Numbered from the stretch's first letter, positions 31,658 through 40,990 are shown. The stretch is DNA of 64,000 bases from Verrucomicrobiota bacterium (GCA_026398135.1 JAPLTN010000085.1:1-64000), one strand, 5' to 3'. Numbers and translations: made by a program. Notes: generated by a model not told the origin, from the sequence alone.

Positions 31658-34024
31658 TTGACCATCGACCACGCCCAACGTCTCGCCCGCTTCGCCGTCG
31701 GGGAACTGGCGACTTTCGCCCCCGGCCCCCGTTCGGTCGGCGAGAGCGGACCGGCTTCTCGCTGGCGCAGGGAGCTCGGCTCGCACTGGCACCGCGAAGC
31801 CCACGCGGCGGACACCGCCACCGACTCCGCCCGCCGCCAGGAAGTCTCCGTTAGCGGCACCCTCGCCCAGCGCGGCTGGCGCTTCGAGCTCGAAGGCCGC
31901 ATCGACCAACTCCACCCCGGCCCCGACGGCCCGCTCATTCGCGAGCTAAAAACCACCCTGCTCCGCCTGCCCGCCGCCCCCTCTGAACTGCGCGCCCACA
32001 GCCCCGGCCACTTTGTCCAACTCGGCCTCTACCTGCGCCTCCACGCCCTCGCCGACCCCGCCACCCCGCCCGCGCGCGGCGAACTCGTCTTCATCGAGGC
32101 CGGCACCGGACTCCAGCAGGTCGTGCCCTTTTCCACTGCGGACGAAACCGCCACCGACGCCCACCTCGACCTCGTCGCCGATTTCCTCGAAGAACGCCGC
32201 GCCGACCTCGCCCGCCTGCGCAGCCTCACGTGGCGACCGGCCTTCGCCACCCCGCGCCCCGGCCAGGAAACCATCGTCGCCGACCTGCAAACCACCCTCG
32301 CCGCCACGCCCGTCGTCGTGCTCGCCGCCCCCACCGGCTACGGCAAAACCGGCGTGCTGCTCGAAACCGCCTTCGCCGCCCTGCGCTCCGGCCGGGCCGA
32401 CCGCCTCGTTTACCTCACCGGCAAATCCACCGGCCAGCTCCATGTGCTCGCCACCTTGGATAAAATGCTCGCCTCCCCCGCCACCCGCGACGCGCCCGCC
32501 GACGCCGCCCCTCCGCTCGTTGCCTGGAACCTGCGCCCCAAACGCGAACACTGCATCAACGACGTTTACCACTGCACCCGCGAACGCTGCCGCTTCCTCC
32601 ACGACCTGCCCCGCCGCTACCGCGCCGCCGGCCTCGCCCGTTTCCACCTCTTCCCCACCGAAGCCCGCGACTTGCCCGCCCTGCGCGCCGCCGGCCTCGC
32701 CGCCGAAATCTGCCCCTACGAAATCGCCCGCGCCGCCCTGCCCGCCGCCAGCGTCTGGCTCGGCGATTTCAACTACCTCTTCGCCCCTGCCAACCGAGGC
32801 GTGTTCGTCGATCAACCCACCTGGGACCCCGCCCGCACGCTGCTCGTGATCGACGAGGCCCACCACCTGCCCGCCCGCGTCGCCGACGCCCACTCCCACG
32901 CCCTCGACGCCGACGAACTCCACACCCTGCTCGCCGAACTGCCCGACGACACCGCCCGCCCCCTGCGCCGCGCCCTCGAAGGCCTCTGGCGCTTACTCGC
33001 CGCCCTGCCCGCCGCCGACGCCCTCGATCTCGACACCGAGGACGACCTCGCCGCCGCCCTTCGCACCTGCGCCGCCACCCTTGAAAAACACCCGCCCGAC
33101 CTCGCCGCCCTGCCCGCACCCGCCGCCGACCTCCTCTTTCGCCTGCCCGCCCTGCTCGCATGGCTGGAAGACCAAGCTCTTGAAAAACTTCTCTGGTGCC
33201 CCCGCCCTGCCGCACTGCGTTTCACCTGCCTCGATGCCGCCCCCGTCATCGGCGAACAACTGCGCTCGTTCGCCGGGGTCATTCTGGCCACCGCCACCCC
33301 GCCGCCGCCCGAAGTCTTCGCCGCCGCCCTCGGTCTCGATCTGCTCGCCCCTCCCCCCACCCTCGCTCCGCCCGCCCCCTGGCGCGCCCAAGCCTACGAC
33401 GTCGCGCTCGATCTGCGGGTGGACACCAGCTTCCGCCAACGCGAACGCCACCACCCCGCCACCGCCGCCACCCTCGCCACCCTGCGCGCCGCCTCTAGCG
33501 CGCCGGTGGCGGCCTTTTTCCCCAGCTACGCCTACGCCGAGAAAATCATCGCCCTGCTCGCCGACATCGAACCCGGCCTGCGTTGCGCGCTCCAACCCCG
33601 CGCGGGCGAACTGGCCGCGCAGTCCGCCTGGATTGAGGAACACCTCGCGCTGTCCGACGTGCTTTGTTTCGTCTTGGGCGGCAGCTTCGCCGAAGGCATC
33701 GACCACCTCGGCGGCCGCATCACCCACGCAATGGTGGTCGGCCCCGCCCTGCCCGAGGTCAACGCCCTGCAACGCGCCCGCGAAGCCGCCCTCGCCCGCC
33801 ACCTGCCCGCCGCCGAAGCCTTCCGCCGCACCTACCTCGTGCCCGGCCTGCAAAAAGTAAACCAGGCCCTCGGCCGCCTCGCCCGCGCCCCGGGTCAACA
33901 CTGCAAAGTACTGCTCCACTGCCGCCGCTTCGCCGACCCCGCCTACGCCGCCCTGCTCGCCCCCGAATACCAATTCGGCCGCAATATCCTGGAAACCGCC
34001 GACCTCGACGAATGGATCGGATGA
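31658..34024 (+). CDS. PD-(D/E)XK nuclease fused to an Fe-S (XPD/DinG-type) DNA helicase
   Basis: A two-part enzyme of 788 residues. The N-terminal part (about 1-180) has a RecB/Cas4-like nuclease signature, GRIDQLHPGPDGPLIRELK, with Asp83, Glu96 and Lys98. The helicase starts near 200: Walker A APTGYGKTG (about 224-232), DEAH box LLVIDEAHH (396-404), and four cysteines (299, 306, 311, 352) between them in the position of the XPD Fe-S cluster. A C-terminal motor domain ends with QALGRLARAPGQH. Initiation is probably at TTG 31658 (leader TTTCCCACC); no ATG occurs in the first 265 codons. DNA repair or defence are both possible. Confidence 0.85.
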   Translation: MTIDHAQRLARFAVGELATFAPGPRSVGESGPASRWRRELGSHWHREAHAADTATDSARRQEVSVSGTLAQRGWRFELEGRIDQLHPGPDGPLIRELKTTLLRLPAAPSELRAHSPGHFVQLGLYLRLHALADPATPPARGELVFIEAGTGLQQVVPFSTADETATDAHLDLVADFLEERRADLARLRSLTWRPAFATPRPGQETIVADLQTTLAATPVVVLAAPTGYGKTGVLLETAFAALRSGRADRLVYLTGKSTGQLHVLATLDKMLASPATRDAPADAAPPLVAWNLRPKREHCINDVYHCTRERCRFLHDLPRRYRAAGLARFHLFPTEARDLPALRAAGLAAEICPYEIARAALPAASVWLGDFNYLFAPANRGVFVDQPTWDPARTLLVIDEAHHLPARVADAHSHALDADELHTLLAELPDDTARPLRRALEGLWRLLAALPAADALDLDTEDDLAAALRTCAATLEKHPPDLAALPAPAADLLFRLPALLAWLEDQALEKLLWCPRPAALRFTCLDAAPVIGEQLRSFAGVILATATPPPPEVFAAALGLDLLAPPPTLAPPAPWRAQAYDVALDLRVDTSFRQRERHHPATAATLATLRAASSAPVAAFFPSYAYAEKIIALLADIEPGLRCALQPRAGELAAQSAWIEEHLALSDVLCFVLGGSFAEGIDHLGGRITHAMVVGPALPEVNALQRAREAALARHLPAAEAFRRTYLVPGLQKVNQALGRLARAPGQHCKVLLHCRRFADPAYAALLAPEYQFGRNILETADLDEWIG

Positions 34025-34166
34025 GATTCTCTGCCCTGTAAACGAACGCTCCGGGTGACAATCGCTCAACCAGGTGTATGCGCGAATAGCTACCCTTACT
34101 TCTTGGCCCGTTTCCGCAACAACCTTAAACAATTCCTATAAGTCTCCTGAACCTGCATTCACCGAC

Positions 34167-34331
34167 ATGCCCATCCCTGACTACGAAAAGGTAAAACTTC
34201 CCGCCTTGAACCTGTTGGCCGATGGGCGCACGCGACCCTTGCGCGAGCTTTATGAGGCGTTGTCCGGCAGGGGTTGGAATTACCCCGCTGGCATGACACA
34301 TGGAACAGGCGTGCCATCCTTCCTCCGATAA
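34167..34331 (+). pseudogene. mrr: Truncated mrr restriction gene (N-terminal winged-helix fragment)
   Basis: The first 33 codons encode MPIPDYEKVKLPALNLLADG and then RTRPLRELYEALS. This matches the start of the Mrr N-terminal DNA-binding domain (typically MxIPDYQ..MLP.L.l..DG..h...E..e.la). After about 34265 the similarity stops and the frame runs into the 3' end of the opposite-strand PIN toxin gene. The catalytic Mrr domain is absent, so only a remnant of the restriction gene remains. Confidence 0.6.
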
Positions 34332-34704
34332 ACCGAAAAATCCGTCCTATCCACCGTGATGAGCCGGGCTCGCGGGTTGCGTTCCGACAACGCCACCAAC
34401 GTGGCGTCCCCCAAATCCATCTGCGGGTATTTCTGCAAAAGCACTCCGATGCGTCCCGCGTCCTCCGCCAGCGTGGGCAACGGAACCAGCACCCCCGCTT
34501 CCACCATGCGAACGACCTCCTGAACCGCCCTTCGACGACCACCGAGCAGATAACACGCCTCCGCCAATACGGTCTCCGTCGTAGCCAGCCTTTCTTGCAA
34601 AACAGTCAACGTATTAGCCGACCATTCATGCCACTGATCCCGCTCACTCAAAAGGCCACCAGCGGCCCGGCATCCACAAGGTAATTAATACCCAATACCT
34701 TCAC
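34280..34704 (-). pseudogene. PIN-domain toxin gene with a frameshift
   Basis: Two frames together encode a VapC-like toxin. From GTG 34704 the first frame reads VKVLGINYLVDAGPLVAF and then stops. The second frame, from about 34651, continues with LSERDQWHEW and runs to TAA 34280, with Asp residues in MDLGDATLVAL and TVDRTDF. The break falls at AAAA 34650-34653 (plus strand), and one extra A would restore a continuous protein with the catalytic Asp of LVDAGPL. This is either an inactivating mutation or a sequencing error in the homopolymer. Confidence 0.7.
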
Positions 34705-34876
34705 GTGTGGAAAGGTCGCTCCTGCCGCTCTCCACCATGCCTGCGACTCGCTTGGCCCACTCCCCAAAGGTCTTCGGCATATCCGCTTTATCAGCTTTGA
34801 GCCTAACCACTTTCTTACCCGCCTTGCGAACGGTCTTCTTCGCAGCCGGCTTACGCGCCTTTGGTAACGTGCTCAC
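34685..34876 (-). CDS. Antitoxin-like partner of the frameshifted PIN toxin
   Basis: A basic protein of about 63 residues. The lysine/arginine/alanine-rich N-terminal half (ARKPAAKKTVRKAGKKVVRL) precedes an acidic/aromatic tail, MPKTFGEWAKRVAGMVESGR, then SDLSTREGIGY. Its end overlaps the toxin start by about 20 bases in another frame, a common toxin-antitoxin layout. The start is uncertain; GTG 34876 is the likeliest. The family is not recognised. Confidence 0.55.
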   Translation of the reverse strand: MSTLPKARKPAAKKTVRKAGKKVVRLKADKADMPKTFGEWAKRVAGMVESGRSDLSTREGIGY

Positions 34877-35087
34877 ACCCGCAATCTGCACGCCGCAAAC
34901 CTCCCCCTGGCAAGCCGGTTGCTGGCGAAACACGGATACTGGCGAAACAGTTACCCTCTTCGCCGTATCCTCCCATTCCCAAGCATCAAGTAACCTATTG
35001 GGTTACTTTAACCGGGGTGCGCTTGGCTTACTTCAAACCTTTCGCTTGTTAGCTCTGTTGGGTGTCCACACTTTGGACACCGTTGCT

Positions 35088-37031
35088 CTACTCGGACACA
35101 AGGGTTGCCTGAACGGCGGCGGCGACTTGCGCGAAAGGCACATGCAGGGTCGAGCCGAAGGCGGCATGGCGGGTCAGCTTCGCTTTGGTAAGCGCGGGCG
35201 AGGCGATGCCGCACAGGAAGCGCGTCATCTGCCGCATGGCGCGCAGGGCCTCCGGATAGCGGACGCGCAGCGCATCCAGCGACTCAACCGGCAGCTCAAG
35301 CGCGGGCGTGGGGCGATCCAAGCGCACCGCGGGGTCGCCTTCACAGCGCCCGCAGTGGCCGCAATCGCGGCCCAGCTCCTCGCCAAAGTACGCGAGCAGT
35401 CTGCGCACCAAGCACCCCTCACCGCCGAGCAACGCGGCGACGGCGGCGCTGCGCTTGAGGTCGCTCCGCTCGCGGGTGGCGAAGCGTTCGCAAAGGTCAC
35501 GCCACACCGTGGCGAGGTCGTCCGGCACCTGCACTACGCGGTAGCCCTGGCGCACTCCAGCGACTTGGAGCTCAAGGTCGCCTTTTTCTTCGAGGTAAGT
35601 GAGCGCTTTGACGATGCGTTCGCGTTCGCCCCCGAGGGCCCCGGCGGCTTCGGCCAGCACGAGCGAGTGCCAGACGCGACCGACCTTGGCCAAGGCAAAG
35701 AGGCTCTCCAAAAACGCGCGGCGCGGAGCATCGAAACGCGCGATCAACTCGGCGGGCTCGCGGAGAAACTTCCACTGGTAGGTGGTATAAAACGGACTGG
35801 TCGCCTCGATAAAGCCGCCCAGCTCCAAATAGGTCAGCGCGGTGGAAACGACGAGTTGGCGTATGTCGTGCCGGGCCGAGAGCTCGTAAGTCGAAAGATC
35901 AAAGACCTCGCCGACGGCTCGTTTGGCGAGGAGTTCCTTGAGCAAATCCCCCAGGGCCTCGCGCGTCGGGGTATCGCCGTAAGTGAAGTTTTCCAGAACC
36001 GTGAGGTCTTCGCCGGCGGCGAGGATTTCACAGTAGGATGGCTTGCCGTCGCGCCCGGCACGGCCGATTTCCTGGGCGTAGTTTTCGACGCTCTTGGGCA
36101 AGTTGTAGTGATAGACGGAGCGGATGTCGGCCTTGTCGATGCCCATGCCAAAGGCGATGGTGGCCACGACCACGCTATCGGCCCCGGCCATGAAACGGTT
36201 TTGCACCGCCTCGCGCGCCTCCGGCTCCATGCCGGCGTGGTAGGCCTCGGCCGGAAACCCAGCCTCGGCGAGGGCGACGGCGACCGTCTCGGCGGTTTTT
36301 TGCAAGGTCACGTAAACGATGGCCGGCCCGCGCGGGCGGGCGCGCAGACGCGAGAGCAACACACCGAGGCGGGCGGCGGGCGCGCAGGCGGTGGCGCGCA
36401 GGAAAAGATTAGGACGGTAAAAACCGGTATGAACGTGCGCGGCGGGCTCGATGGCGAAGGCGCGGCAGATGTCTTGCGCCACCTCCGGCGTGGCGGTCGC
36501 GGTGAGAGCGAGCACACGCCCGACCCCGAGCTCGCGCGCGAGACGGGAAAGCTTGAGGTAATCCGGGCGAAAATTGTGCCCCCATTCCGAAATGCAGTGG
36601 GCCTCGTCGATAACGAGTAAATCGATGCGGAGCGTTTTTAGGCGGGCGAGAAAGCGTTCGTTGGAGAAACGCTCGGGCGCCACGTAGAGGAGCTTGAGCG
36701 TGCGGGCGCGGAGGGCGTTTTGAATGTCCTCAAAAGCCTCGCGCGACACGCTAGAATCCAGCCGTGCCGCAGGGATGCCGCGCGCCTGAAGGAAGTCGGT
36801 CTGATCCTTCATCAAGGCAATGAGCGGGGAGACGACCACCGCAAGCCCCTCCAGCAAAAGCGCCGGGAGTTGGTAACACAGGCTCTTGCCGCTGCCGGTG
36901 GGGAAAACCGCGAGAGACGAACGGCCGGCGAGCAAATGTTCGATGACGGCCTCCTGGCCGGGGCGAAAGGCGTCAAAGCCGAAACGCTCGCGCAACACCT
37001 GGCGCGGTCGGGATAAGGGGGCAGAATTCAT
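35088..37031 (-). CDS. recQ: ATP-dependent DNA helicase RecQ
   Basis: A RecQ-family helicase of 647 residues. Walker A FPTGSGKSLCYQLPA (about 45-58), DEAH box LLVIDEAHCISEWGHNFRPD, motif VI QEIGRAGRDG, and an RQC-like region with zinc ligands CLVRRLLAYFGEELGRDCGH followed by CGRC are present. No obvious HRDC domain is seen; the C-terminus is short. I chose ATG 37031; the longer frame adds nine unlikely residues. RecQ unwinds recombination intermediates and stalled forks. Confidence 0.92.
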   Translation of the reverse strand: MNSAPLSRPRQVLRERFGFDAFRPGQEAVIEHLLAGRSSLAVFPTGSGKSLCYQLPALLLEGLAVVVSPLIALMKDQTDFLQARGIPAARLDSSVSREAFEDIQNALRARTLKLLYVAPERFSNERFLARLKTLRIDLLVIDEAHCISEWGHNFRPDYLKLSRLARELGVGRVLALTATATPEVAQDICRAFAIEPAAHVHTGFYRPNLFLRATACAPAARLGVLLSRLRARPRGPAIVYVTLQKTAETVAVALAEAGFPAEAYHAGMEPEAREAVQNRFMAGADSVVVATIAFGMGIDKADIRSVYHYNLPKSVENYAQEIGRAGRDGKPSYCEILAAGEDLTVLENFTYGDTPTREALGDLLKELLAKRAVGEVFDLSTYELSARHDIRQLVVSTALTYLELGGFIEATSPFYTTYQWKFLREPAELIARFDAPRRAFLESLFALAKVGRVWHSLVLAEAAGALGGERERIVKALTYLEEKGDLELQVAGVRQGYRVVQVPDDLATVWRDLCERFATRERSDLKRSAAVAALLGGEGCLVRRLLAYFGEELGRDCGHCGRCEGDPAVRLDRPTPALELPVESLDALRVRYPEALRAMRQMTRFLCGIASPALTKAKLTRHAAFGSTLHVPFAQVAAAVQATLVSE

Positions 37032-37228
37032 GGTTATGCGAAAGGGTGCAGTAGGCACGCCAACCAGACGACACGCGCCTTAAAAAACAATCCAACCGGA
37101 TACTTGCGGTCACCCTGGGAGCTTACGTTTTCCCACTTTTTAGCCCAATCATTTTTACACTTACTTCAGAAATCACCTAATATATAAAAATATGATAAAA
37201 AAAGTTTTAAATAATTACTAAAAATCAA
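37032..37228. other. AT-rich intergenic region upstream of the AAA+ ATPase gene
   Basis: No gene is visible. The right half (about 37130-37228) is far richer in A and T than the surroundings, with runs such as AATATATAAAAATATG, and leads directly into the 23-bp tandem repeats. It should hold the rightward promoter for the ATPase gene and the leftward promoter for recQ. Base composition suggests foreign origin. Confidence 0.4.
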
Positions 37229-37290
37229 AACCGGCAAATGGACGCTTGCCTAACCGGCAAATGGACGCTTTTCTAACCGGCAAATGGACG
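37229..37290 (+). repeat. Three 23-bp tandem repeats spanning the start codon of the ATPase gene
   Basis: The 16-bp core AACCGGCAAATGGACG occurs at 37229-37244, 37252-37267 and 37275-37290, a strict 23-bp period. The intervening 7 bp are CTTGCCT and CTTTTCT. Each unit contains ATGGACG; the third ATG (37284) starts the ATPase gene. The first opens a 12-codon frame ending inside the array. The array may be an operator, or a duplication of the initiation region. Confidence 0.85.
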
Positions 37291-38528
37291 ATCCCTCATT
37301 ACCACGCGCTCTCGCCCCGGCGCTTCACGCGGCCTTGGCCGATACTCCCGTGGTGTGCCTGTTGGGTCCCCGCCAATGCGGCAAGTCCACTCTAGCCCGC
37401 ACTCTTCAGCCGACCTATGGCTATGTAAGTCTGGATGATACCGATGCCCTGGCTTTGGCCCGGAGCGACCCCAACGGCTTTATGGCCGCGTTACCCGACC
37501 CGGTTATTCTCGATGAAATCCAGCGCGCGCCGGAATTACTCCGTACCATAAAACTCGCGGTGGACCGCGACCGGAGGCCCGGTCGCTTTCTGCTCACCGG
37601 TTCGGCCAATCTTCTCCTCCTGCCCAAGCTCGGCGATTCGCTGGCCGGCCGCATGTCCGTGCTGGAACTGCACCCGCTTACCGGCGCCGAACTCAACCGC
37701 GCGCCCGGCGGTTTCCTCGCCGCCTGGCTGGCCGGAAAACTTCAACCCTCGCTGGCGAATGCGTCTAATCTTACCGACCCGGCTGCCTTGGCGGCGCGTA
37801 TCGTGAGCGGTGGTTTCCCCGAGCCGCGTTTGCGCACTCCGGCGCGAGCGCGCGCCTGGCATCGCGACTACCTTCGTGCCTTGCTGGAGCGCGATGTGCA
37901 GGATGTGTCCCGGGTGAAGGAGCCCCGCGATCTCTCGCGCCTGCTCAGCCTGCTCGCCCTGCGCACCGGCGAACTCCTGAATCTCACCACCCTCGCCAAC
38001 GAACTCGACCTGCGCCGCGAAACGGTGGAACACCACCTCACCGCCTGCGAACGCCTTTACCTCGTGCGCCGACTCCAGCCCTGGCACCGGCACGAGTCCA
38101 AACGGCTCATCAAAACCCCCAAGGTTCACTTTATCGACACCGGTCTGGCCGCCACGCTGGCTTCACTCACGCTCGAAGACTGGCCCGCCCGGCGCGATCG
38201 GTTCGGGCACCTGCTGGAAACTTACGTACTGCAAGAACTCATCGCCCAGGCTGGCTGGACCGACCCCGAGCTGCGTTTCTGGCACTACCGCGACAAAGAC
38301 CAGGTCGAAGTCGATGTCGTGCTCACGCACGGCGCGCAAACCTGGGGCGTCGAAGTCAAAGCCACCGCCACTCCTGCGCTCGCGGATATATCCGGCCTGC
38401 GCCGCCTCGCGGCCCAGTGCGGCGATGATTTTGGAGGCGGCATTCTCTTTCACGCCGGGGCCAACACCGTCACCCTCGGAGACCCCAGATTTCTCGCCGT
38501 GCCCTTGGCCAAGCTTTGGGAAATGTAG
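37284..38528 (+). CDS. AAA+ ATPase with DUF4143 domain
   Basis: A protein of 414 residues in the AAA_14/DUF4143 family. Walker A is LLGPRQCGKSTLART (26-40), Walker B PDPVILDEIQ (about 71-80), and sensor-like LLTGSANLLLL follows. The DUF4143 half (about 185-410) contains a winged-helix-like stretch (TTLANELDLRRETVEHHLTA) and a nuclease-like VEVDVVL...WGVEVKAT pattern. Members are widespread and patchily distributed; the function is poorly known. The start ATG lies in the third unit of a 23-bp tandem repeat. The AT-rich upstream region supports lateral acquisition. Confidence 0.85.
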   Translation: MDDPSLPRALAPALHAALADTPVVCLLGPRQCGKSTLARTLQPTYGYVSLDDTDALALARSDPNGFMAALPDPVILDEIQRAPELLRTIKLAVDRDRRPGRFLLTGSANLLLLPKLGDSLAGRMSVLELHPLTGAELNRAPGGFLAAWLAGKLQPSLANASNLTDPAALAARIVSGGFPEPRLRTPARARAWHRDYLRALLERDVQDVSRVKEPRDLSRLLSLLALRTGELLNLTTLANELDLRRETVEHHLTACERLYLVRRLQPWHRHESKRLIKTPKVHFIDTGLAATLASLTLEDWPARRDRFGHLLETYVLQELIAQAGWTDPELRFWHYRDKDQVEVDVVLTHGAQTWGVEVKATATPALADISGLRRLAAQCGDDFGGGILFHAGANTVTLGDPRFLAVPLAKLWEM

Positions 38529-38591
38529 GCCGAAGAGCAGCACCAGCGCAATACGGAGGGCGGGGCGCTTCCTCCCCTTCCCCGAACGCAC

Positions 38592-39929
38592 TCAGCGCAC
38601 GTCGAGATCCTGCCGGGCCGCCGCCGCCAAGCGTTCCAACGCCGCCGACACGATCTCCGGCGTACCCGCCTCCGCCAACAAACGCAGCTTCGGCTCCGTG
38701 CCGGAAAACCTCACCATTACCCGGCCCGCCTCGCCCAACTCGGCCTCCAACCCGGATATCTCCCGCTGCAAAGCGAAGCACTCGTCCAGCGGACGTTTGG
38801 CCGCCACCATAAGATTTTTCGTGCCCTGCGGAAATTTCTTCAACTCCCCGCGCAGTGCCGACAGCGGCCGACCCGAAGCGTGCATAATCGCGATTACGCC
38901 CAGCGCCGCCGCCAATCCGTCCCCGGTCGGCGAAGCCGAAAGGTCGATTATGTGCCCGCTCGATTCCCCGCCGAGCTGCGCCCCGACCGCGCGCATGCGT
39001 TCCAACACATGCCTGTCCCCCACGTCGGTGCGCTCCACTTTGCCGCCAGCGGCGTTCACCACCGCATCCAGACCTAAATTACTCTGCACCGTCACAACCA
39101 GCGTCCGCGCGGGCAACGCGCCGCGCCGCAGCGCATCCAGCGCCAGAATCGCCAAAATCTCGTCTCCATCGAGCAGGAACCCGGTCTCGTCGCACAACAC
39201 GCAACGATCCCCGTCCCCATCGTGCGCCACGCCCAGCTTCGCCCCCGCCGCGCTCACCGCCGCCGCCAGCCCTTCGGCATGTTCGCTGCCCACTCCGGCA
39301 TTGATATTCAATCCGTCCGGCGCACCGCCGATTACCTCGACCTCCGCGCCCAGTCCGCGCAACGCGGCCGGGGTCGATTCGCACGTCGCGCCATGCGCCG
39401 TATCCGCCACGATGCGCCATCCACGCAAGGCCCCGGCTGACAAGCGCCCATTAAGCGCCGCCACATAATCCGCCACCGCATCAATCCGTGGCACCGCCTC
39501 AGCACCGGCCCAAACCGGGGTGGCCTCGGGCGCGGGCAAACACGCCTCGATCTCGGCCTCCTCCGCATCGGTGAGCTTGCGCCCGCCCGGCGCGAAAAAC
39601 TTGATGCCATTGTCCGCCGCCGGGTTGTGCGACGCCGTGATCACCACGCCCAGACTCGCCCCGCGAGTCACCACCGCGCGCGCCACCGCCGGAGTCGGCG
39701 CGACCCCGACCGAGACCGGTGTTAACCCTCCCGCCCGCAGCCCGGCCGCGATGGCCGCCTCCAAGGCCGGACCCGAGGCTCGCGTATCGCGGCCGATCAC
39801 CACCTCGCCGCCGCCCGCGCCCGTCCAACGCGCCACGGCCAGACCAAGGCGCGCCGCGAAATTCTCGTTGATAACGGAGCCGCCGTAAGGGCCGCGCACG
39901 CCGTCGGTGCCGAAGTAAACACGTTTCAT
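38592..39929 (-). CDS. glmM: Phosphoglucosamine mutase
   Basis: An enzyme of 445 residues that converts glucosamine-6-phosphate to glucosamine-1-phosphate for peptidoglycan and LPS precursors. The N-terminus FGTDGVRGPYG, the phospho-serine loop VVITASHNPAADNGIKFF, the metal site DGDGDRC and the C-terminal phosphate-binding RFSGTEPKLRLL are all present. The ATG overlaps the trpD stop as ATGA, an unusual but tight pairing. Confidence 0.93.
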   Translation of the reverse strand: MKRVYFGTDGVRGPYGGSVINENFAARLGLAVARWTGAGGGEVVIGRDTRASGPALEAAIAAGLRAGGLTPVSVGVAPTPAVARAVVTRGASLGVVITASHNPAADNGIKFFAPGGRKLTDAEEAEIEACLPAPEATPVWAGAEAVPRIDAVADYVAALNGRLSAGALRGWRIVADTAHGATCESTPAALRGLGAEVEVIGGAPDGLNINAGVGSEHAEGLAAAVSAAGAKLGVAHDGDGDRCVLCDETGFLLDGDEILAILALDALRRGALPARTLVVTVQSNLGLDAVVNAAGGKVERTDVGDRHVLERMRAVGAQLGGESSGHIIDLSASPTGDGLAAALGVIAIMHASGRPLSALRGELKKFPQGTKNLMVAAKRPLDECFALQREISGLEAELGEAGRVMVRFSGTEPKLRLLAEAGTPEIVSAALERLAAAARQDLDVR

Positions 39930-40990
39930 GAATGATCGTTAAAAAACTCCCGCGTCGCCGCGATGCGGGCCTTCACCGCGCCGCCCAGCAACCACTCGCG
40001 CGCCTGCCCGATGGCCGCGCCGGGACTCGCCGTGCGCCCCAAAATCCAGAGCGCCACCGACGCATTCAGCGCCACCGTATCGGCCAATCCCGCCGGCCCC
40101 TTTCCCGCCAGCAACGCATCCACGATGGCGAGATTCTGGGCCAGGTCGCCGCCCGCCAGCTCGCTAAAATCCGTCCTGCGCAGCCCCAGCTCCTCGGGCC
40201 GCCAATCCGTATCCAAATCCCTGAGCCGCCCGAAACCCCGCACCCGGGTGTCGGTGGCGCTGGTGAGCTCATCCACGCCCGAACCGGGCGCGATCCGCCC
40301 GTGGGCGGCCAGCCCTGCGCTCGCACCGAGCCGGTGCAACACATCGGCCATGAGCGGCGTCCATGCTTCCGAGAAAACCCCCAGCAACACATGCGCCGGA
40401 CGTCCCGGATTGATCAGCGGCCCGAGCACGTTGAACAGGGATCGACGCCCCTCCGCCGCGAGCAAACGCCGCGCCGGCGCGATGTGCTTGAACGCCGGAT
40501 GAAAGGCCGGCGCGAAATAAAACACATACCCCAGCTCACGCAGAGCCGCACGCAGCGTCTCCGGCGACGCGTCGATGCGGAATCCCAGACCCGCGAGCAG
40601 ATCCGCGCTCCCGCACTTGGAGGTGATTCCCCGGTTGCCATGTTTCATCACCGGCACGCCCGCGCAGGCCAAAGTCAGGACCACGAGACTGGATATATTA
40701 AAGGCCCCGGTGTGATCCCCTCCCGTGCCCACGATGTCTATCGCCTCCGCCGCCCACTGCCCCACCCCGGGATCCACCGCCCGGGCGCGAAAAGCGGTCG
40801 CAAACGCCGCAAGCTCCCCCGCCGTTTCACCTTTGTCGGACAGCGCGCGCAGAAACTCCGCTTTCACGCCCTCCTCGACCCCCGCCTCCGCCAGTGCGGA
40901 CGCGGCCGATTCGACCTCGGTGGGTTGAAGTTCACGGGTCTGACGCAGTTGCTGCGTCAGCTCGACCAGTGCGTGGTGATGCGGAGACAT
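39926..40990 (-). CDS. trpD: Anthranilate phosphoribosyltransferase
   Basis: A tryptophan-pathway enzyme of 354 residues that joins anthranilate to PRPP. The glycine-rich IDIVGTGGDHTGAFNISS, the MKHGNRGITSKCGSADLL segment and NVLGPLINPG are diagnostic. The frame is open 123 codons further upstream, but ATG 40990 gives the family N-terminus (a helix starting MSPHHHALVELTQQLR). No other trp gene is adjacent; it is coupled to glmM. Confidence 0.93.
   Translation of the reverse strand: MSPHHHALVELTQQLRQTRELQPTEVESAASALAEAGVEEGVKAEFLRALSDKGETAGELAAFATAFRARAVDPGVGQWAAEAIDIVGTGGDHTGAFNISSLVVLTLACAGVPVMKHGNRGITSKCGSADLLAGLGFRIDASPETLRAALRELGYVFYFAPAFHPAFKHIAPARRLLAAEGRRSLFNVLGPLINPGRPAHVLLGVFSEAWTPLMADVLHRLGASAGLAAHGRIAPGSGVDELTSATDTRVRGFGRLRDLDTDWRPEELGLRRTDFSELAGGDLAQNLAIVDALLAGKGPAGLADTVALNASVALWILGRTASPGAAIGQAREWLLGGAVKARIAATREFFNDHS

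Noticed and set aside
34707-36620. 637-codon plus-strand open frame opposite recQ
   Set aside because: It is antisense to recQ, which has all helicase motifs. The glycine/arginine-rich translation has no family resemblance.
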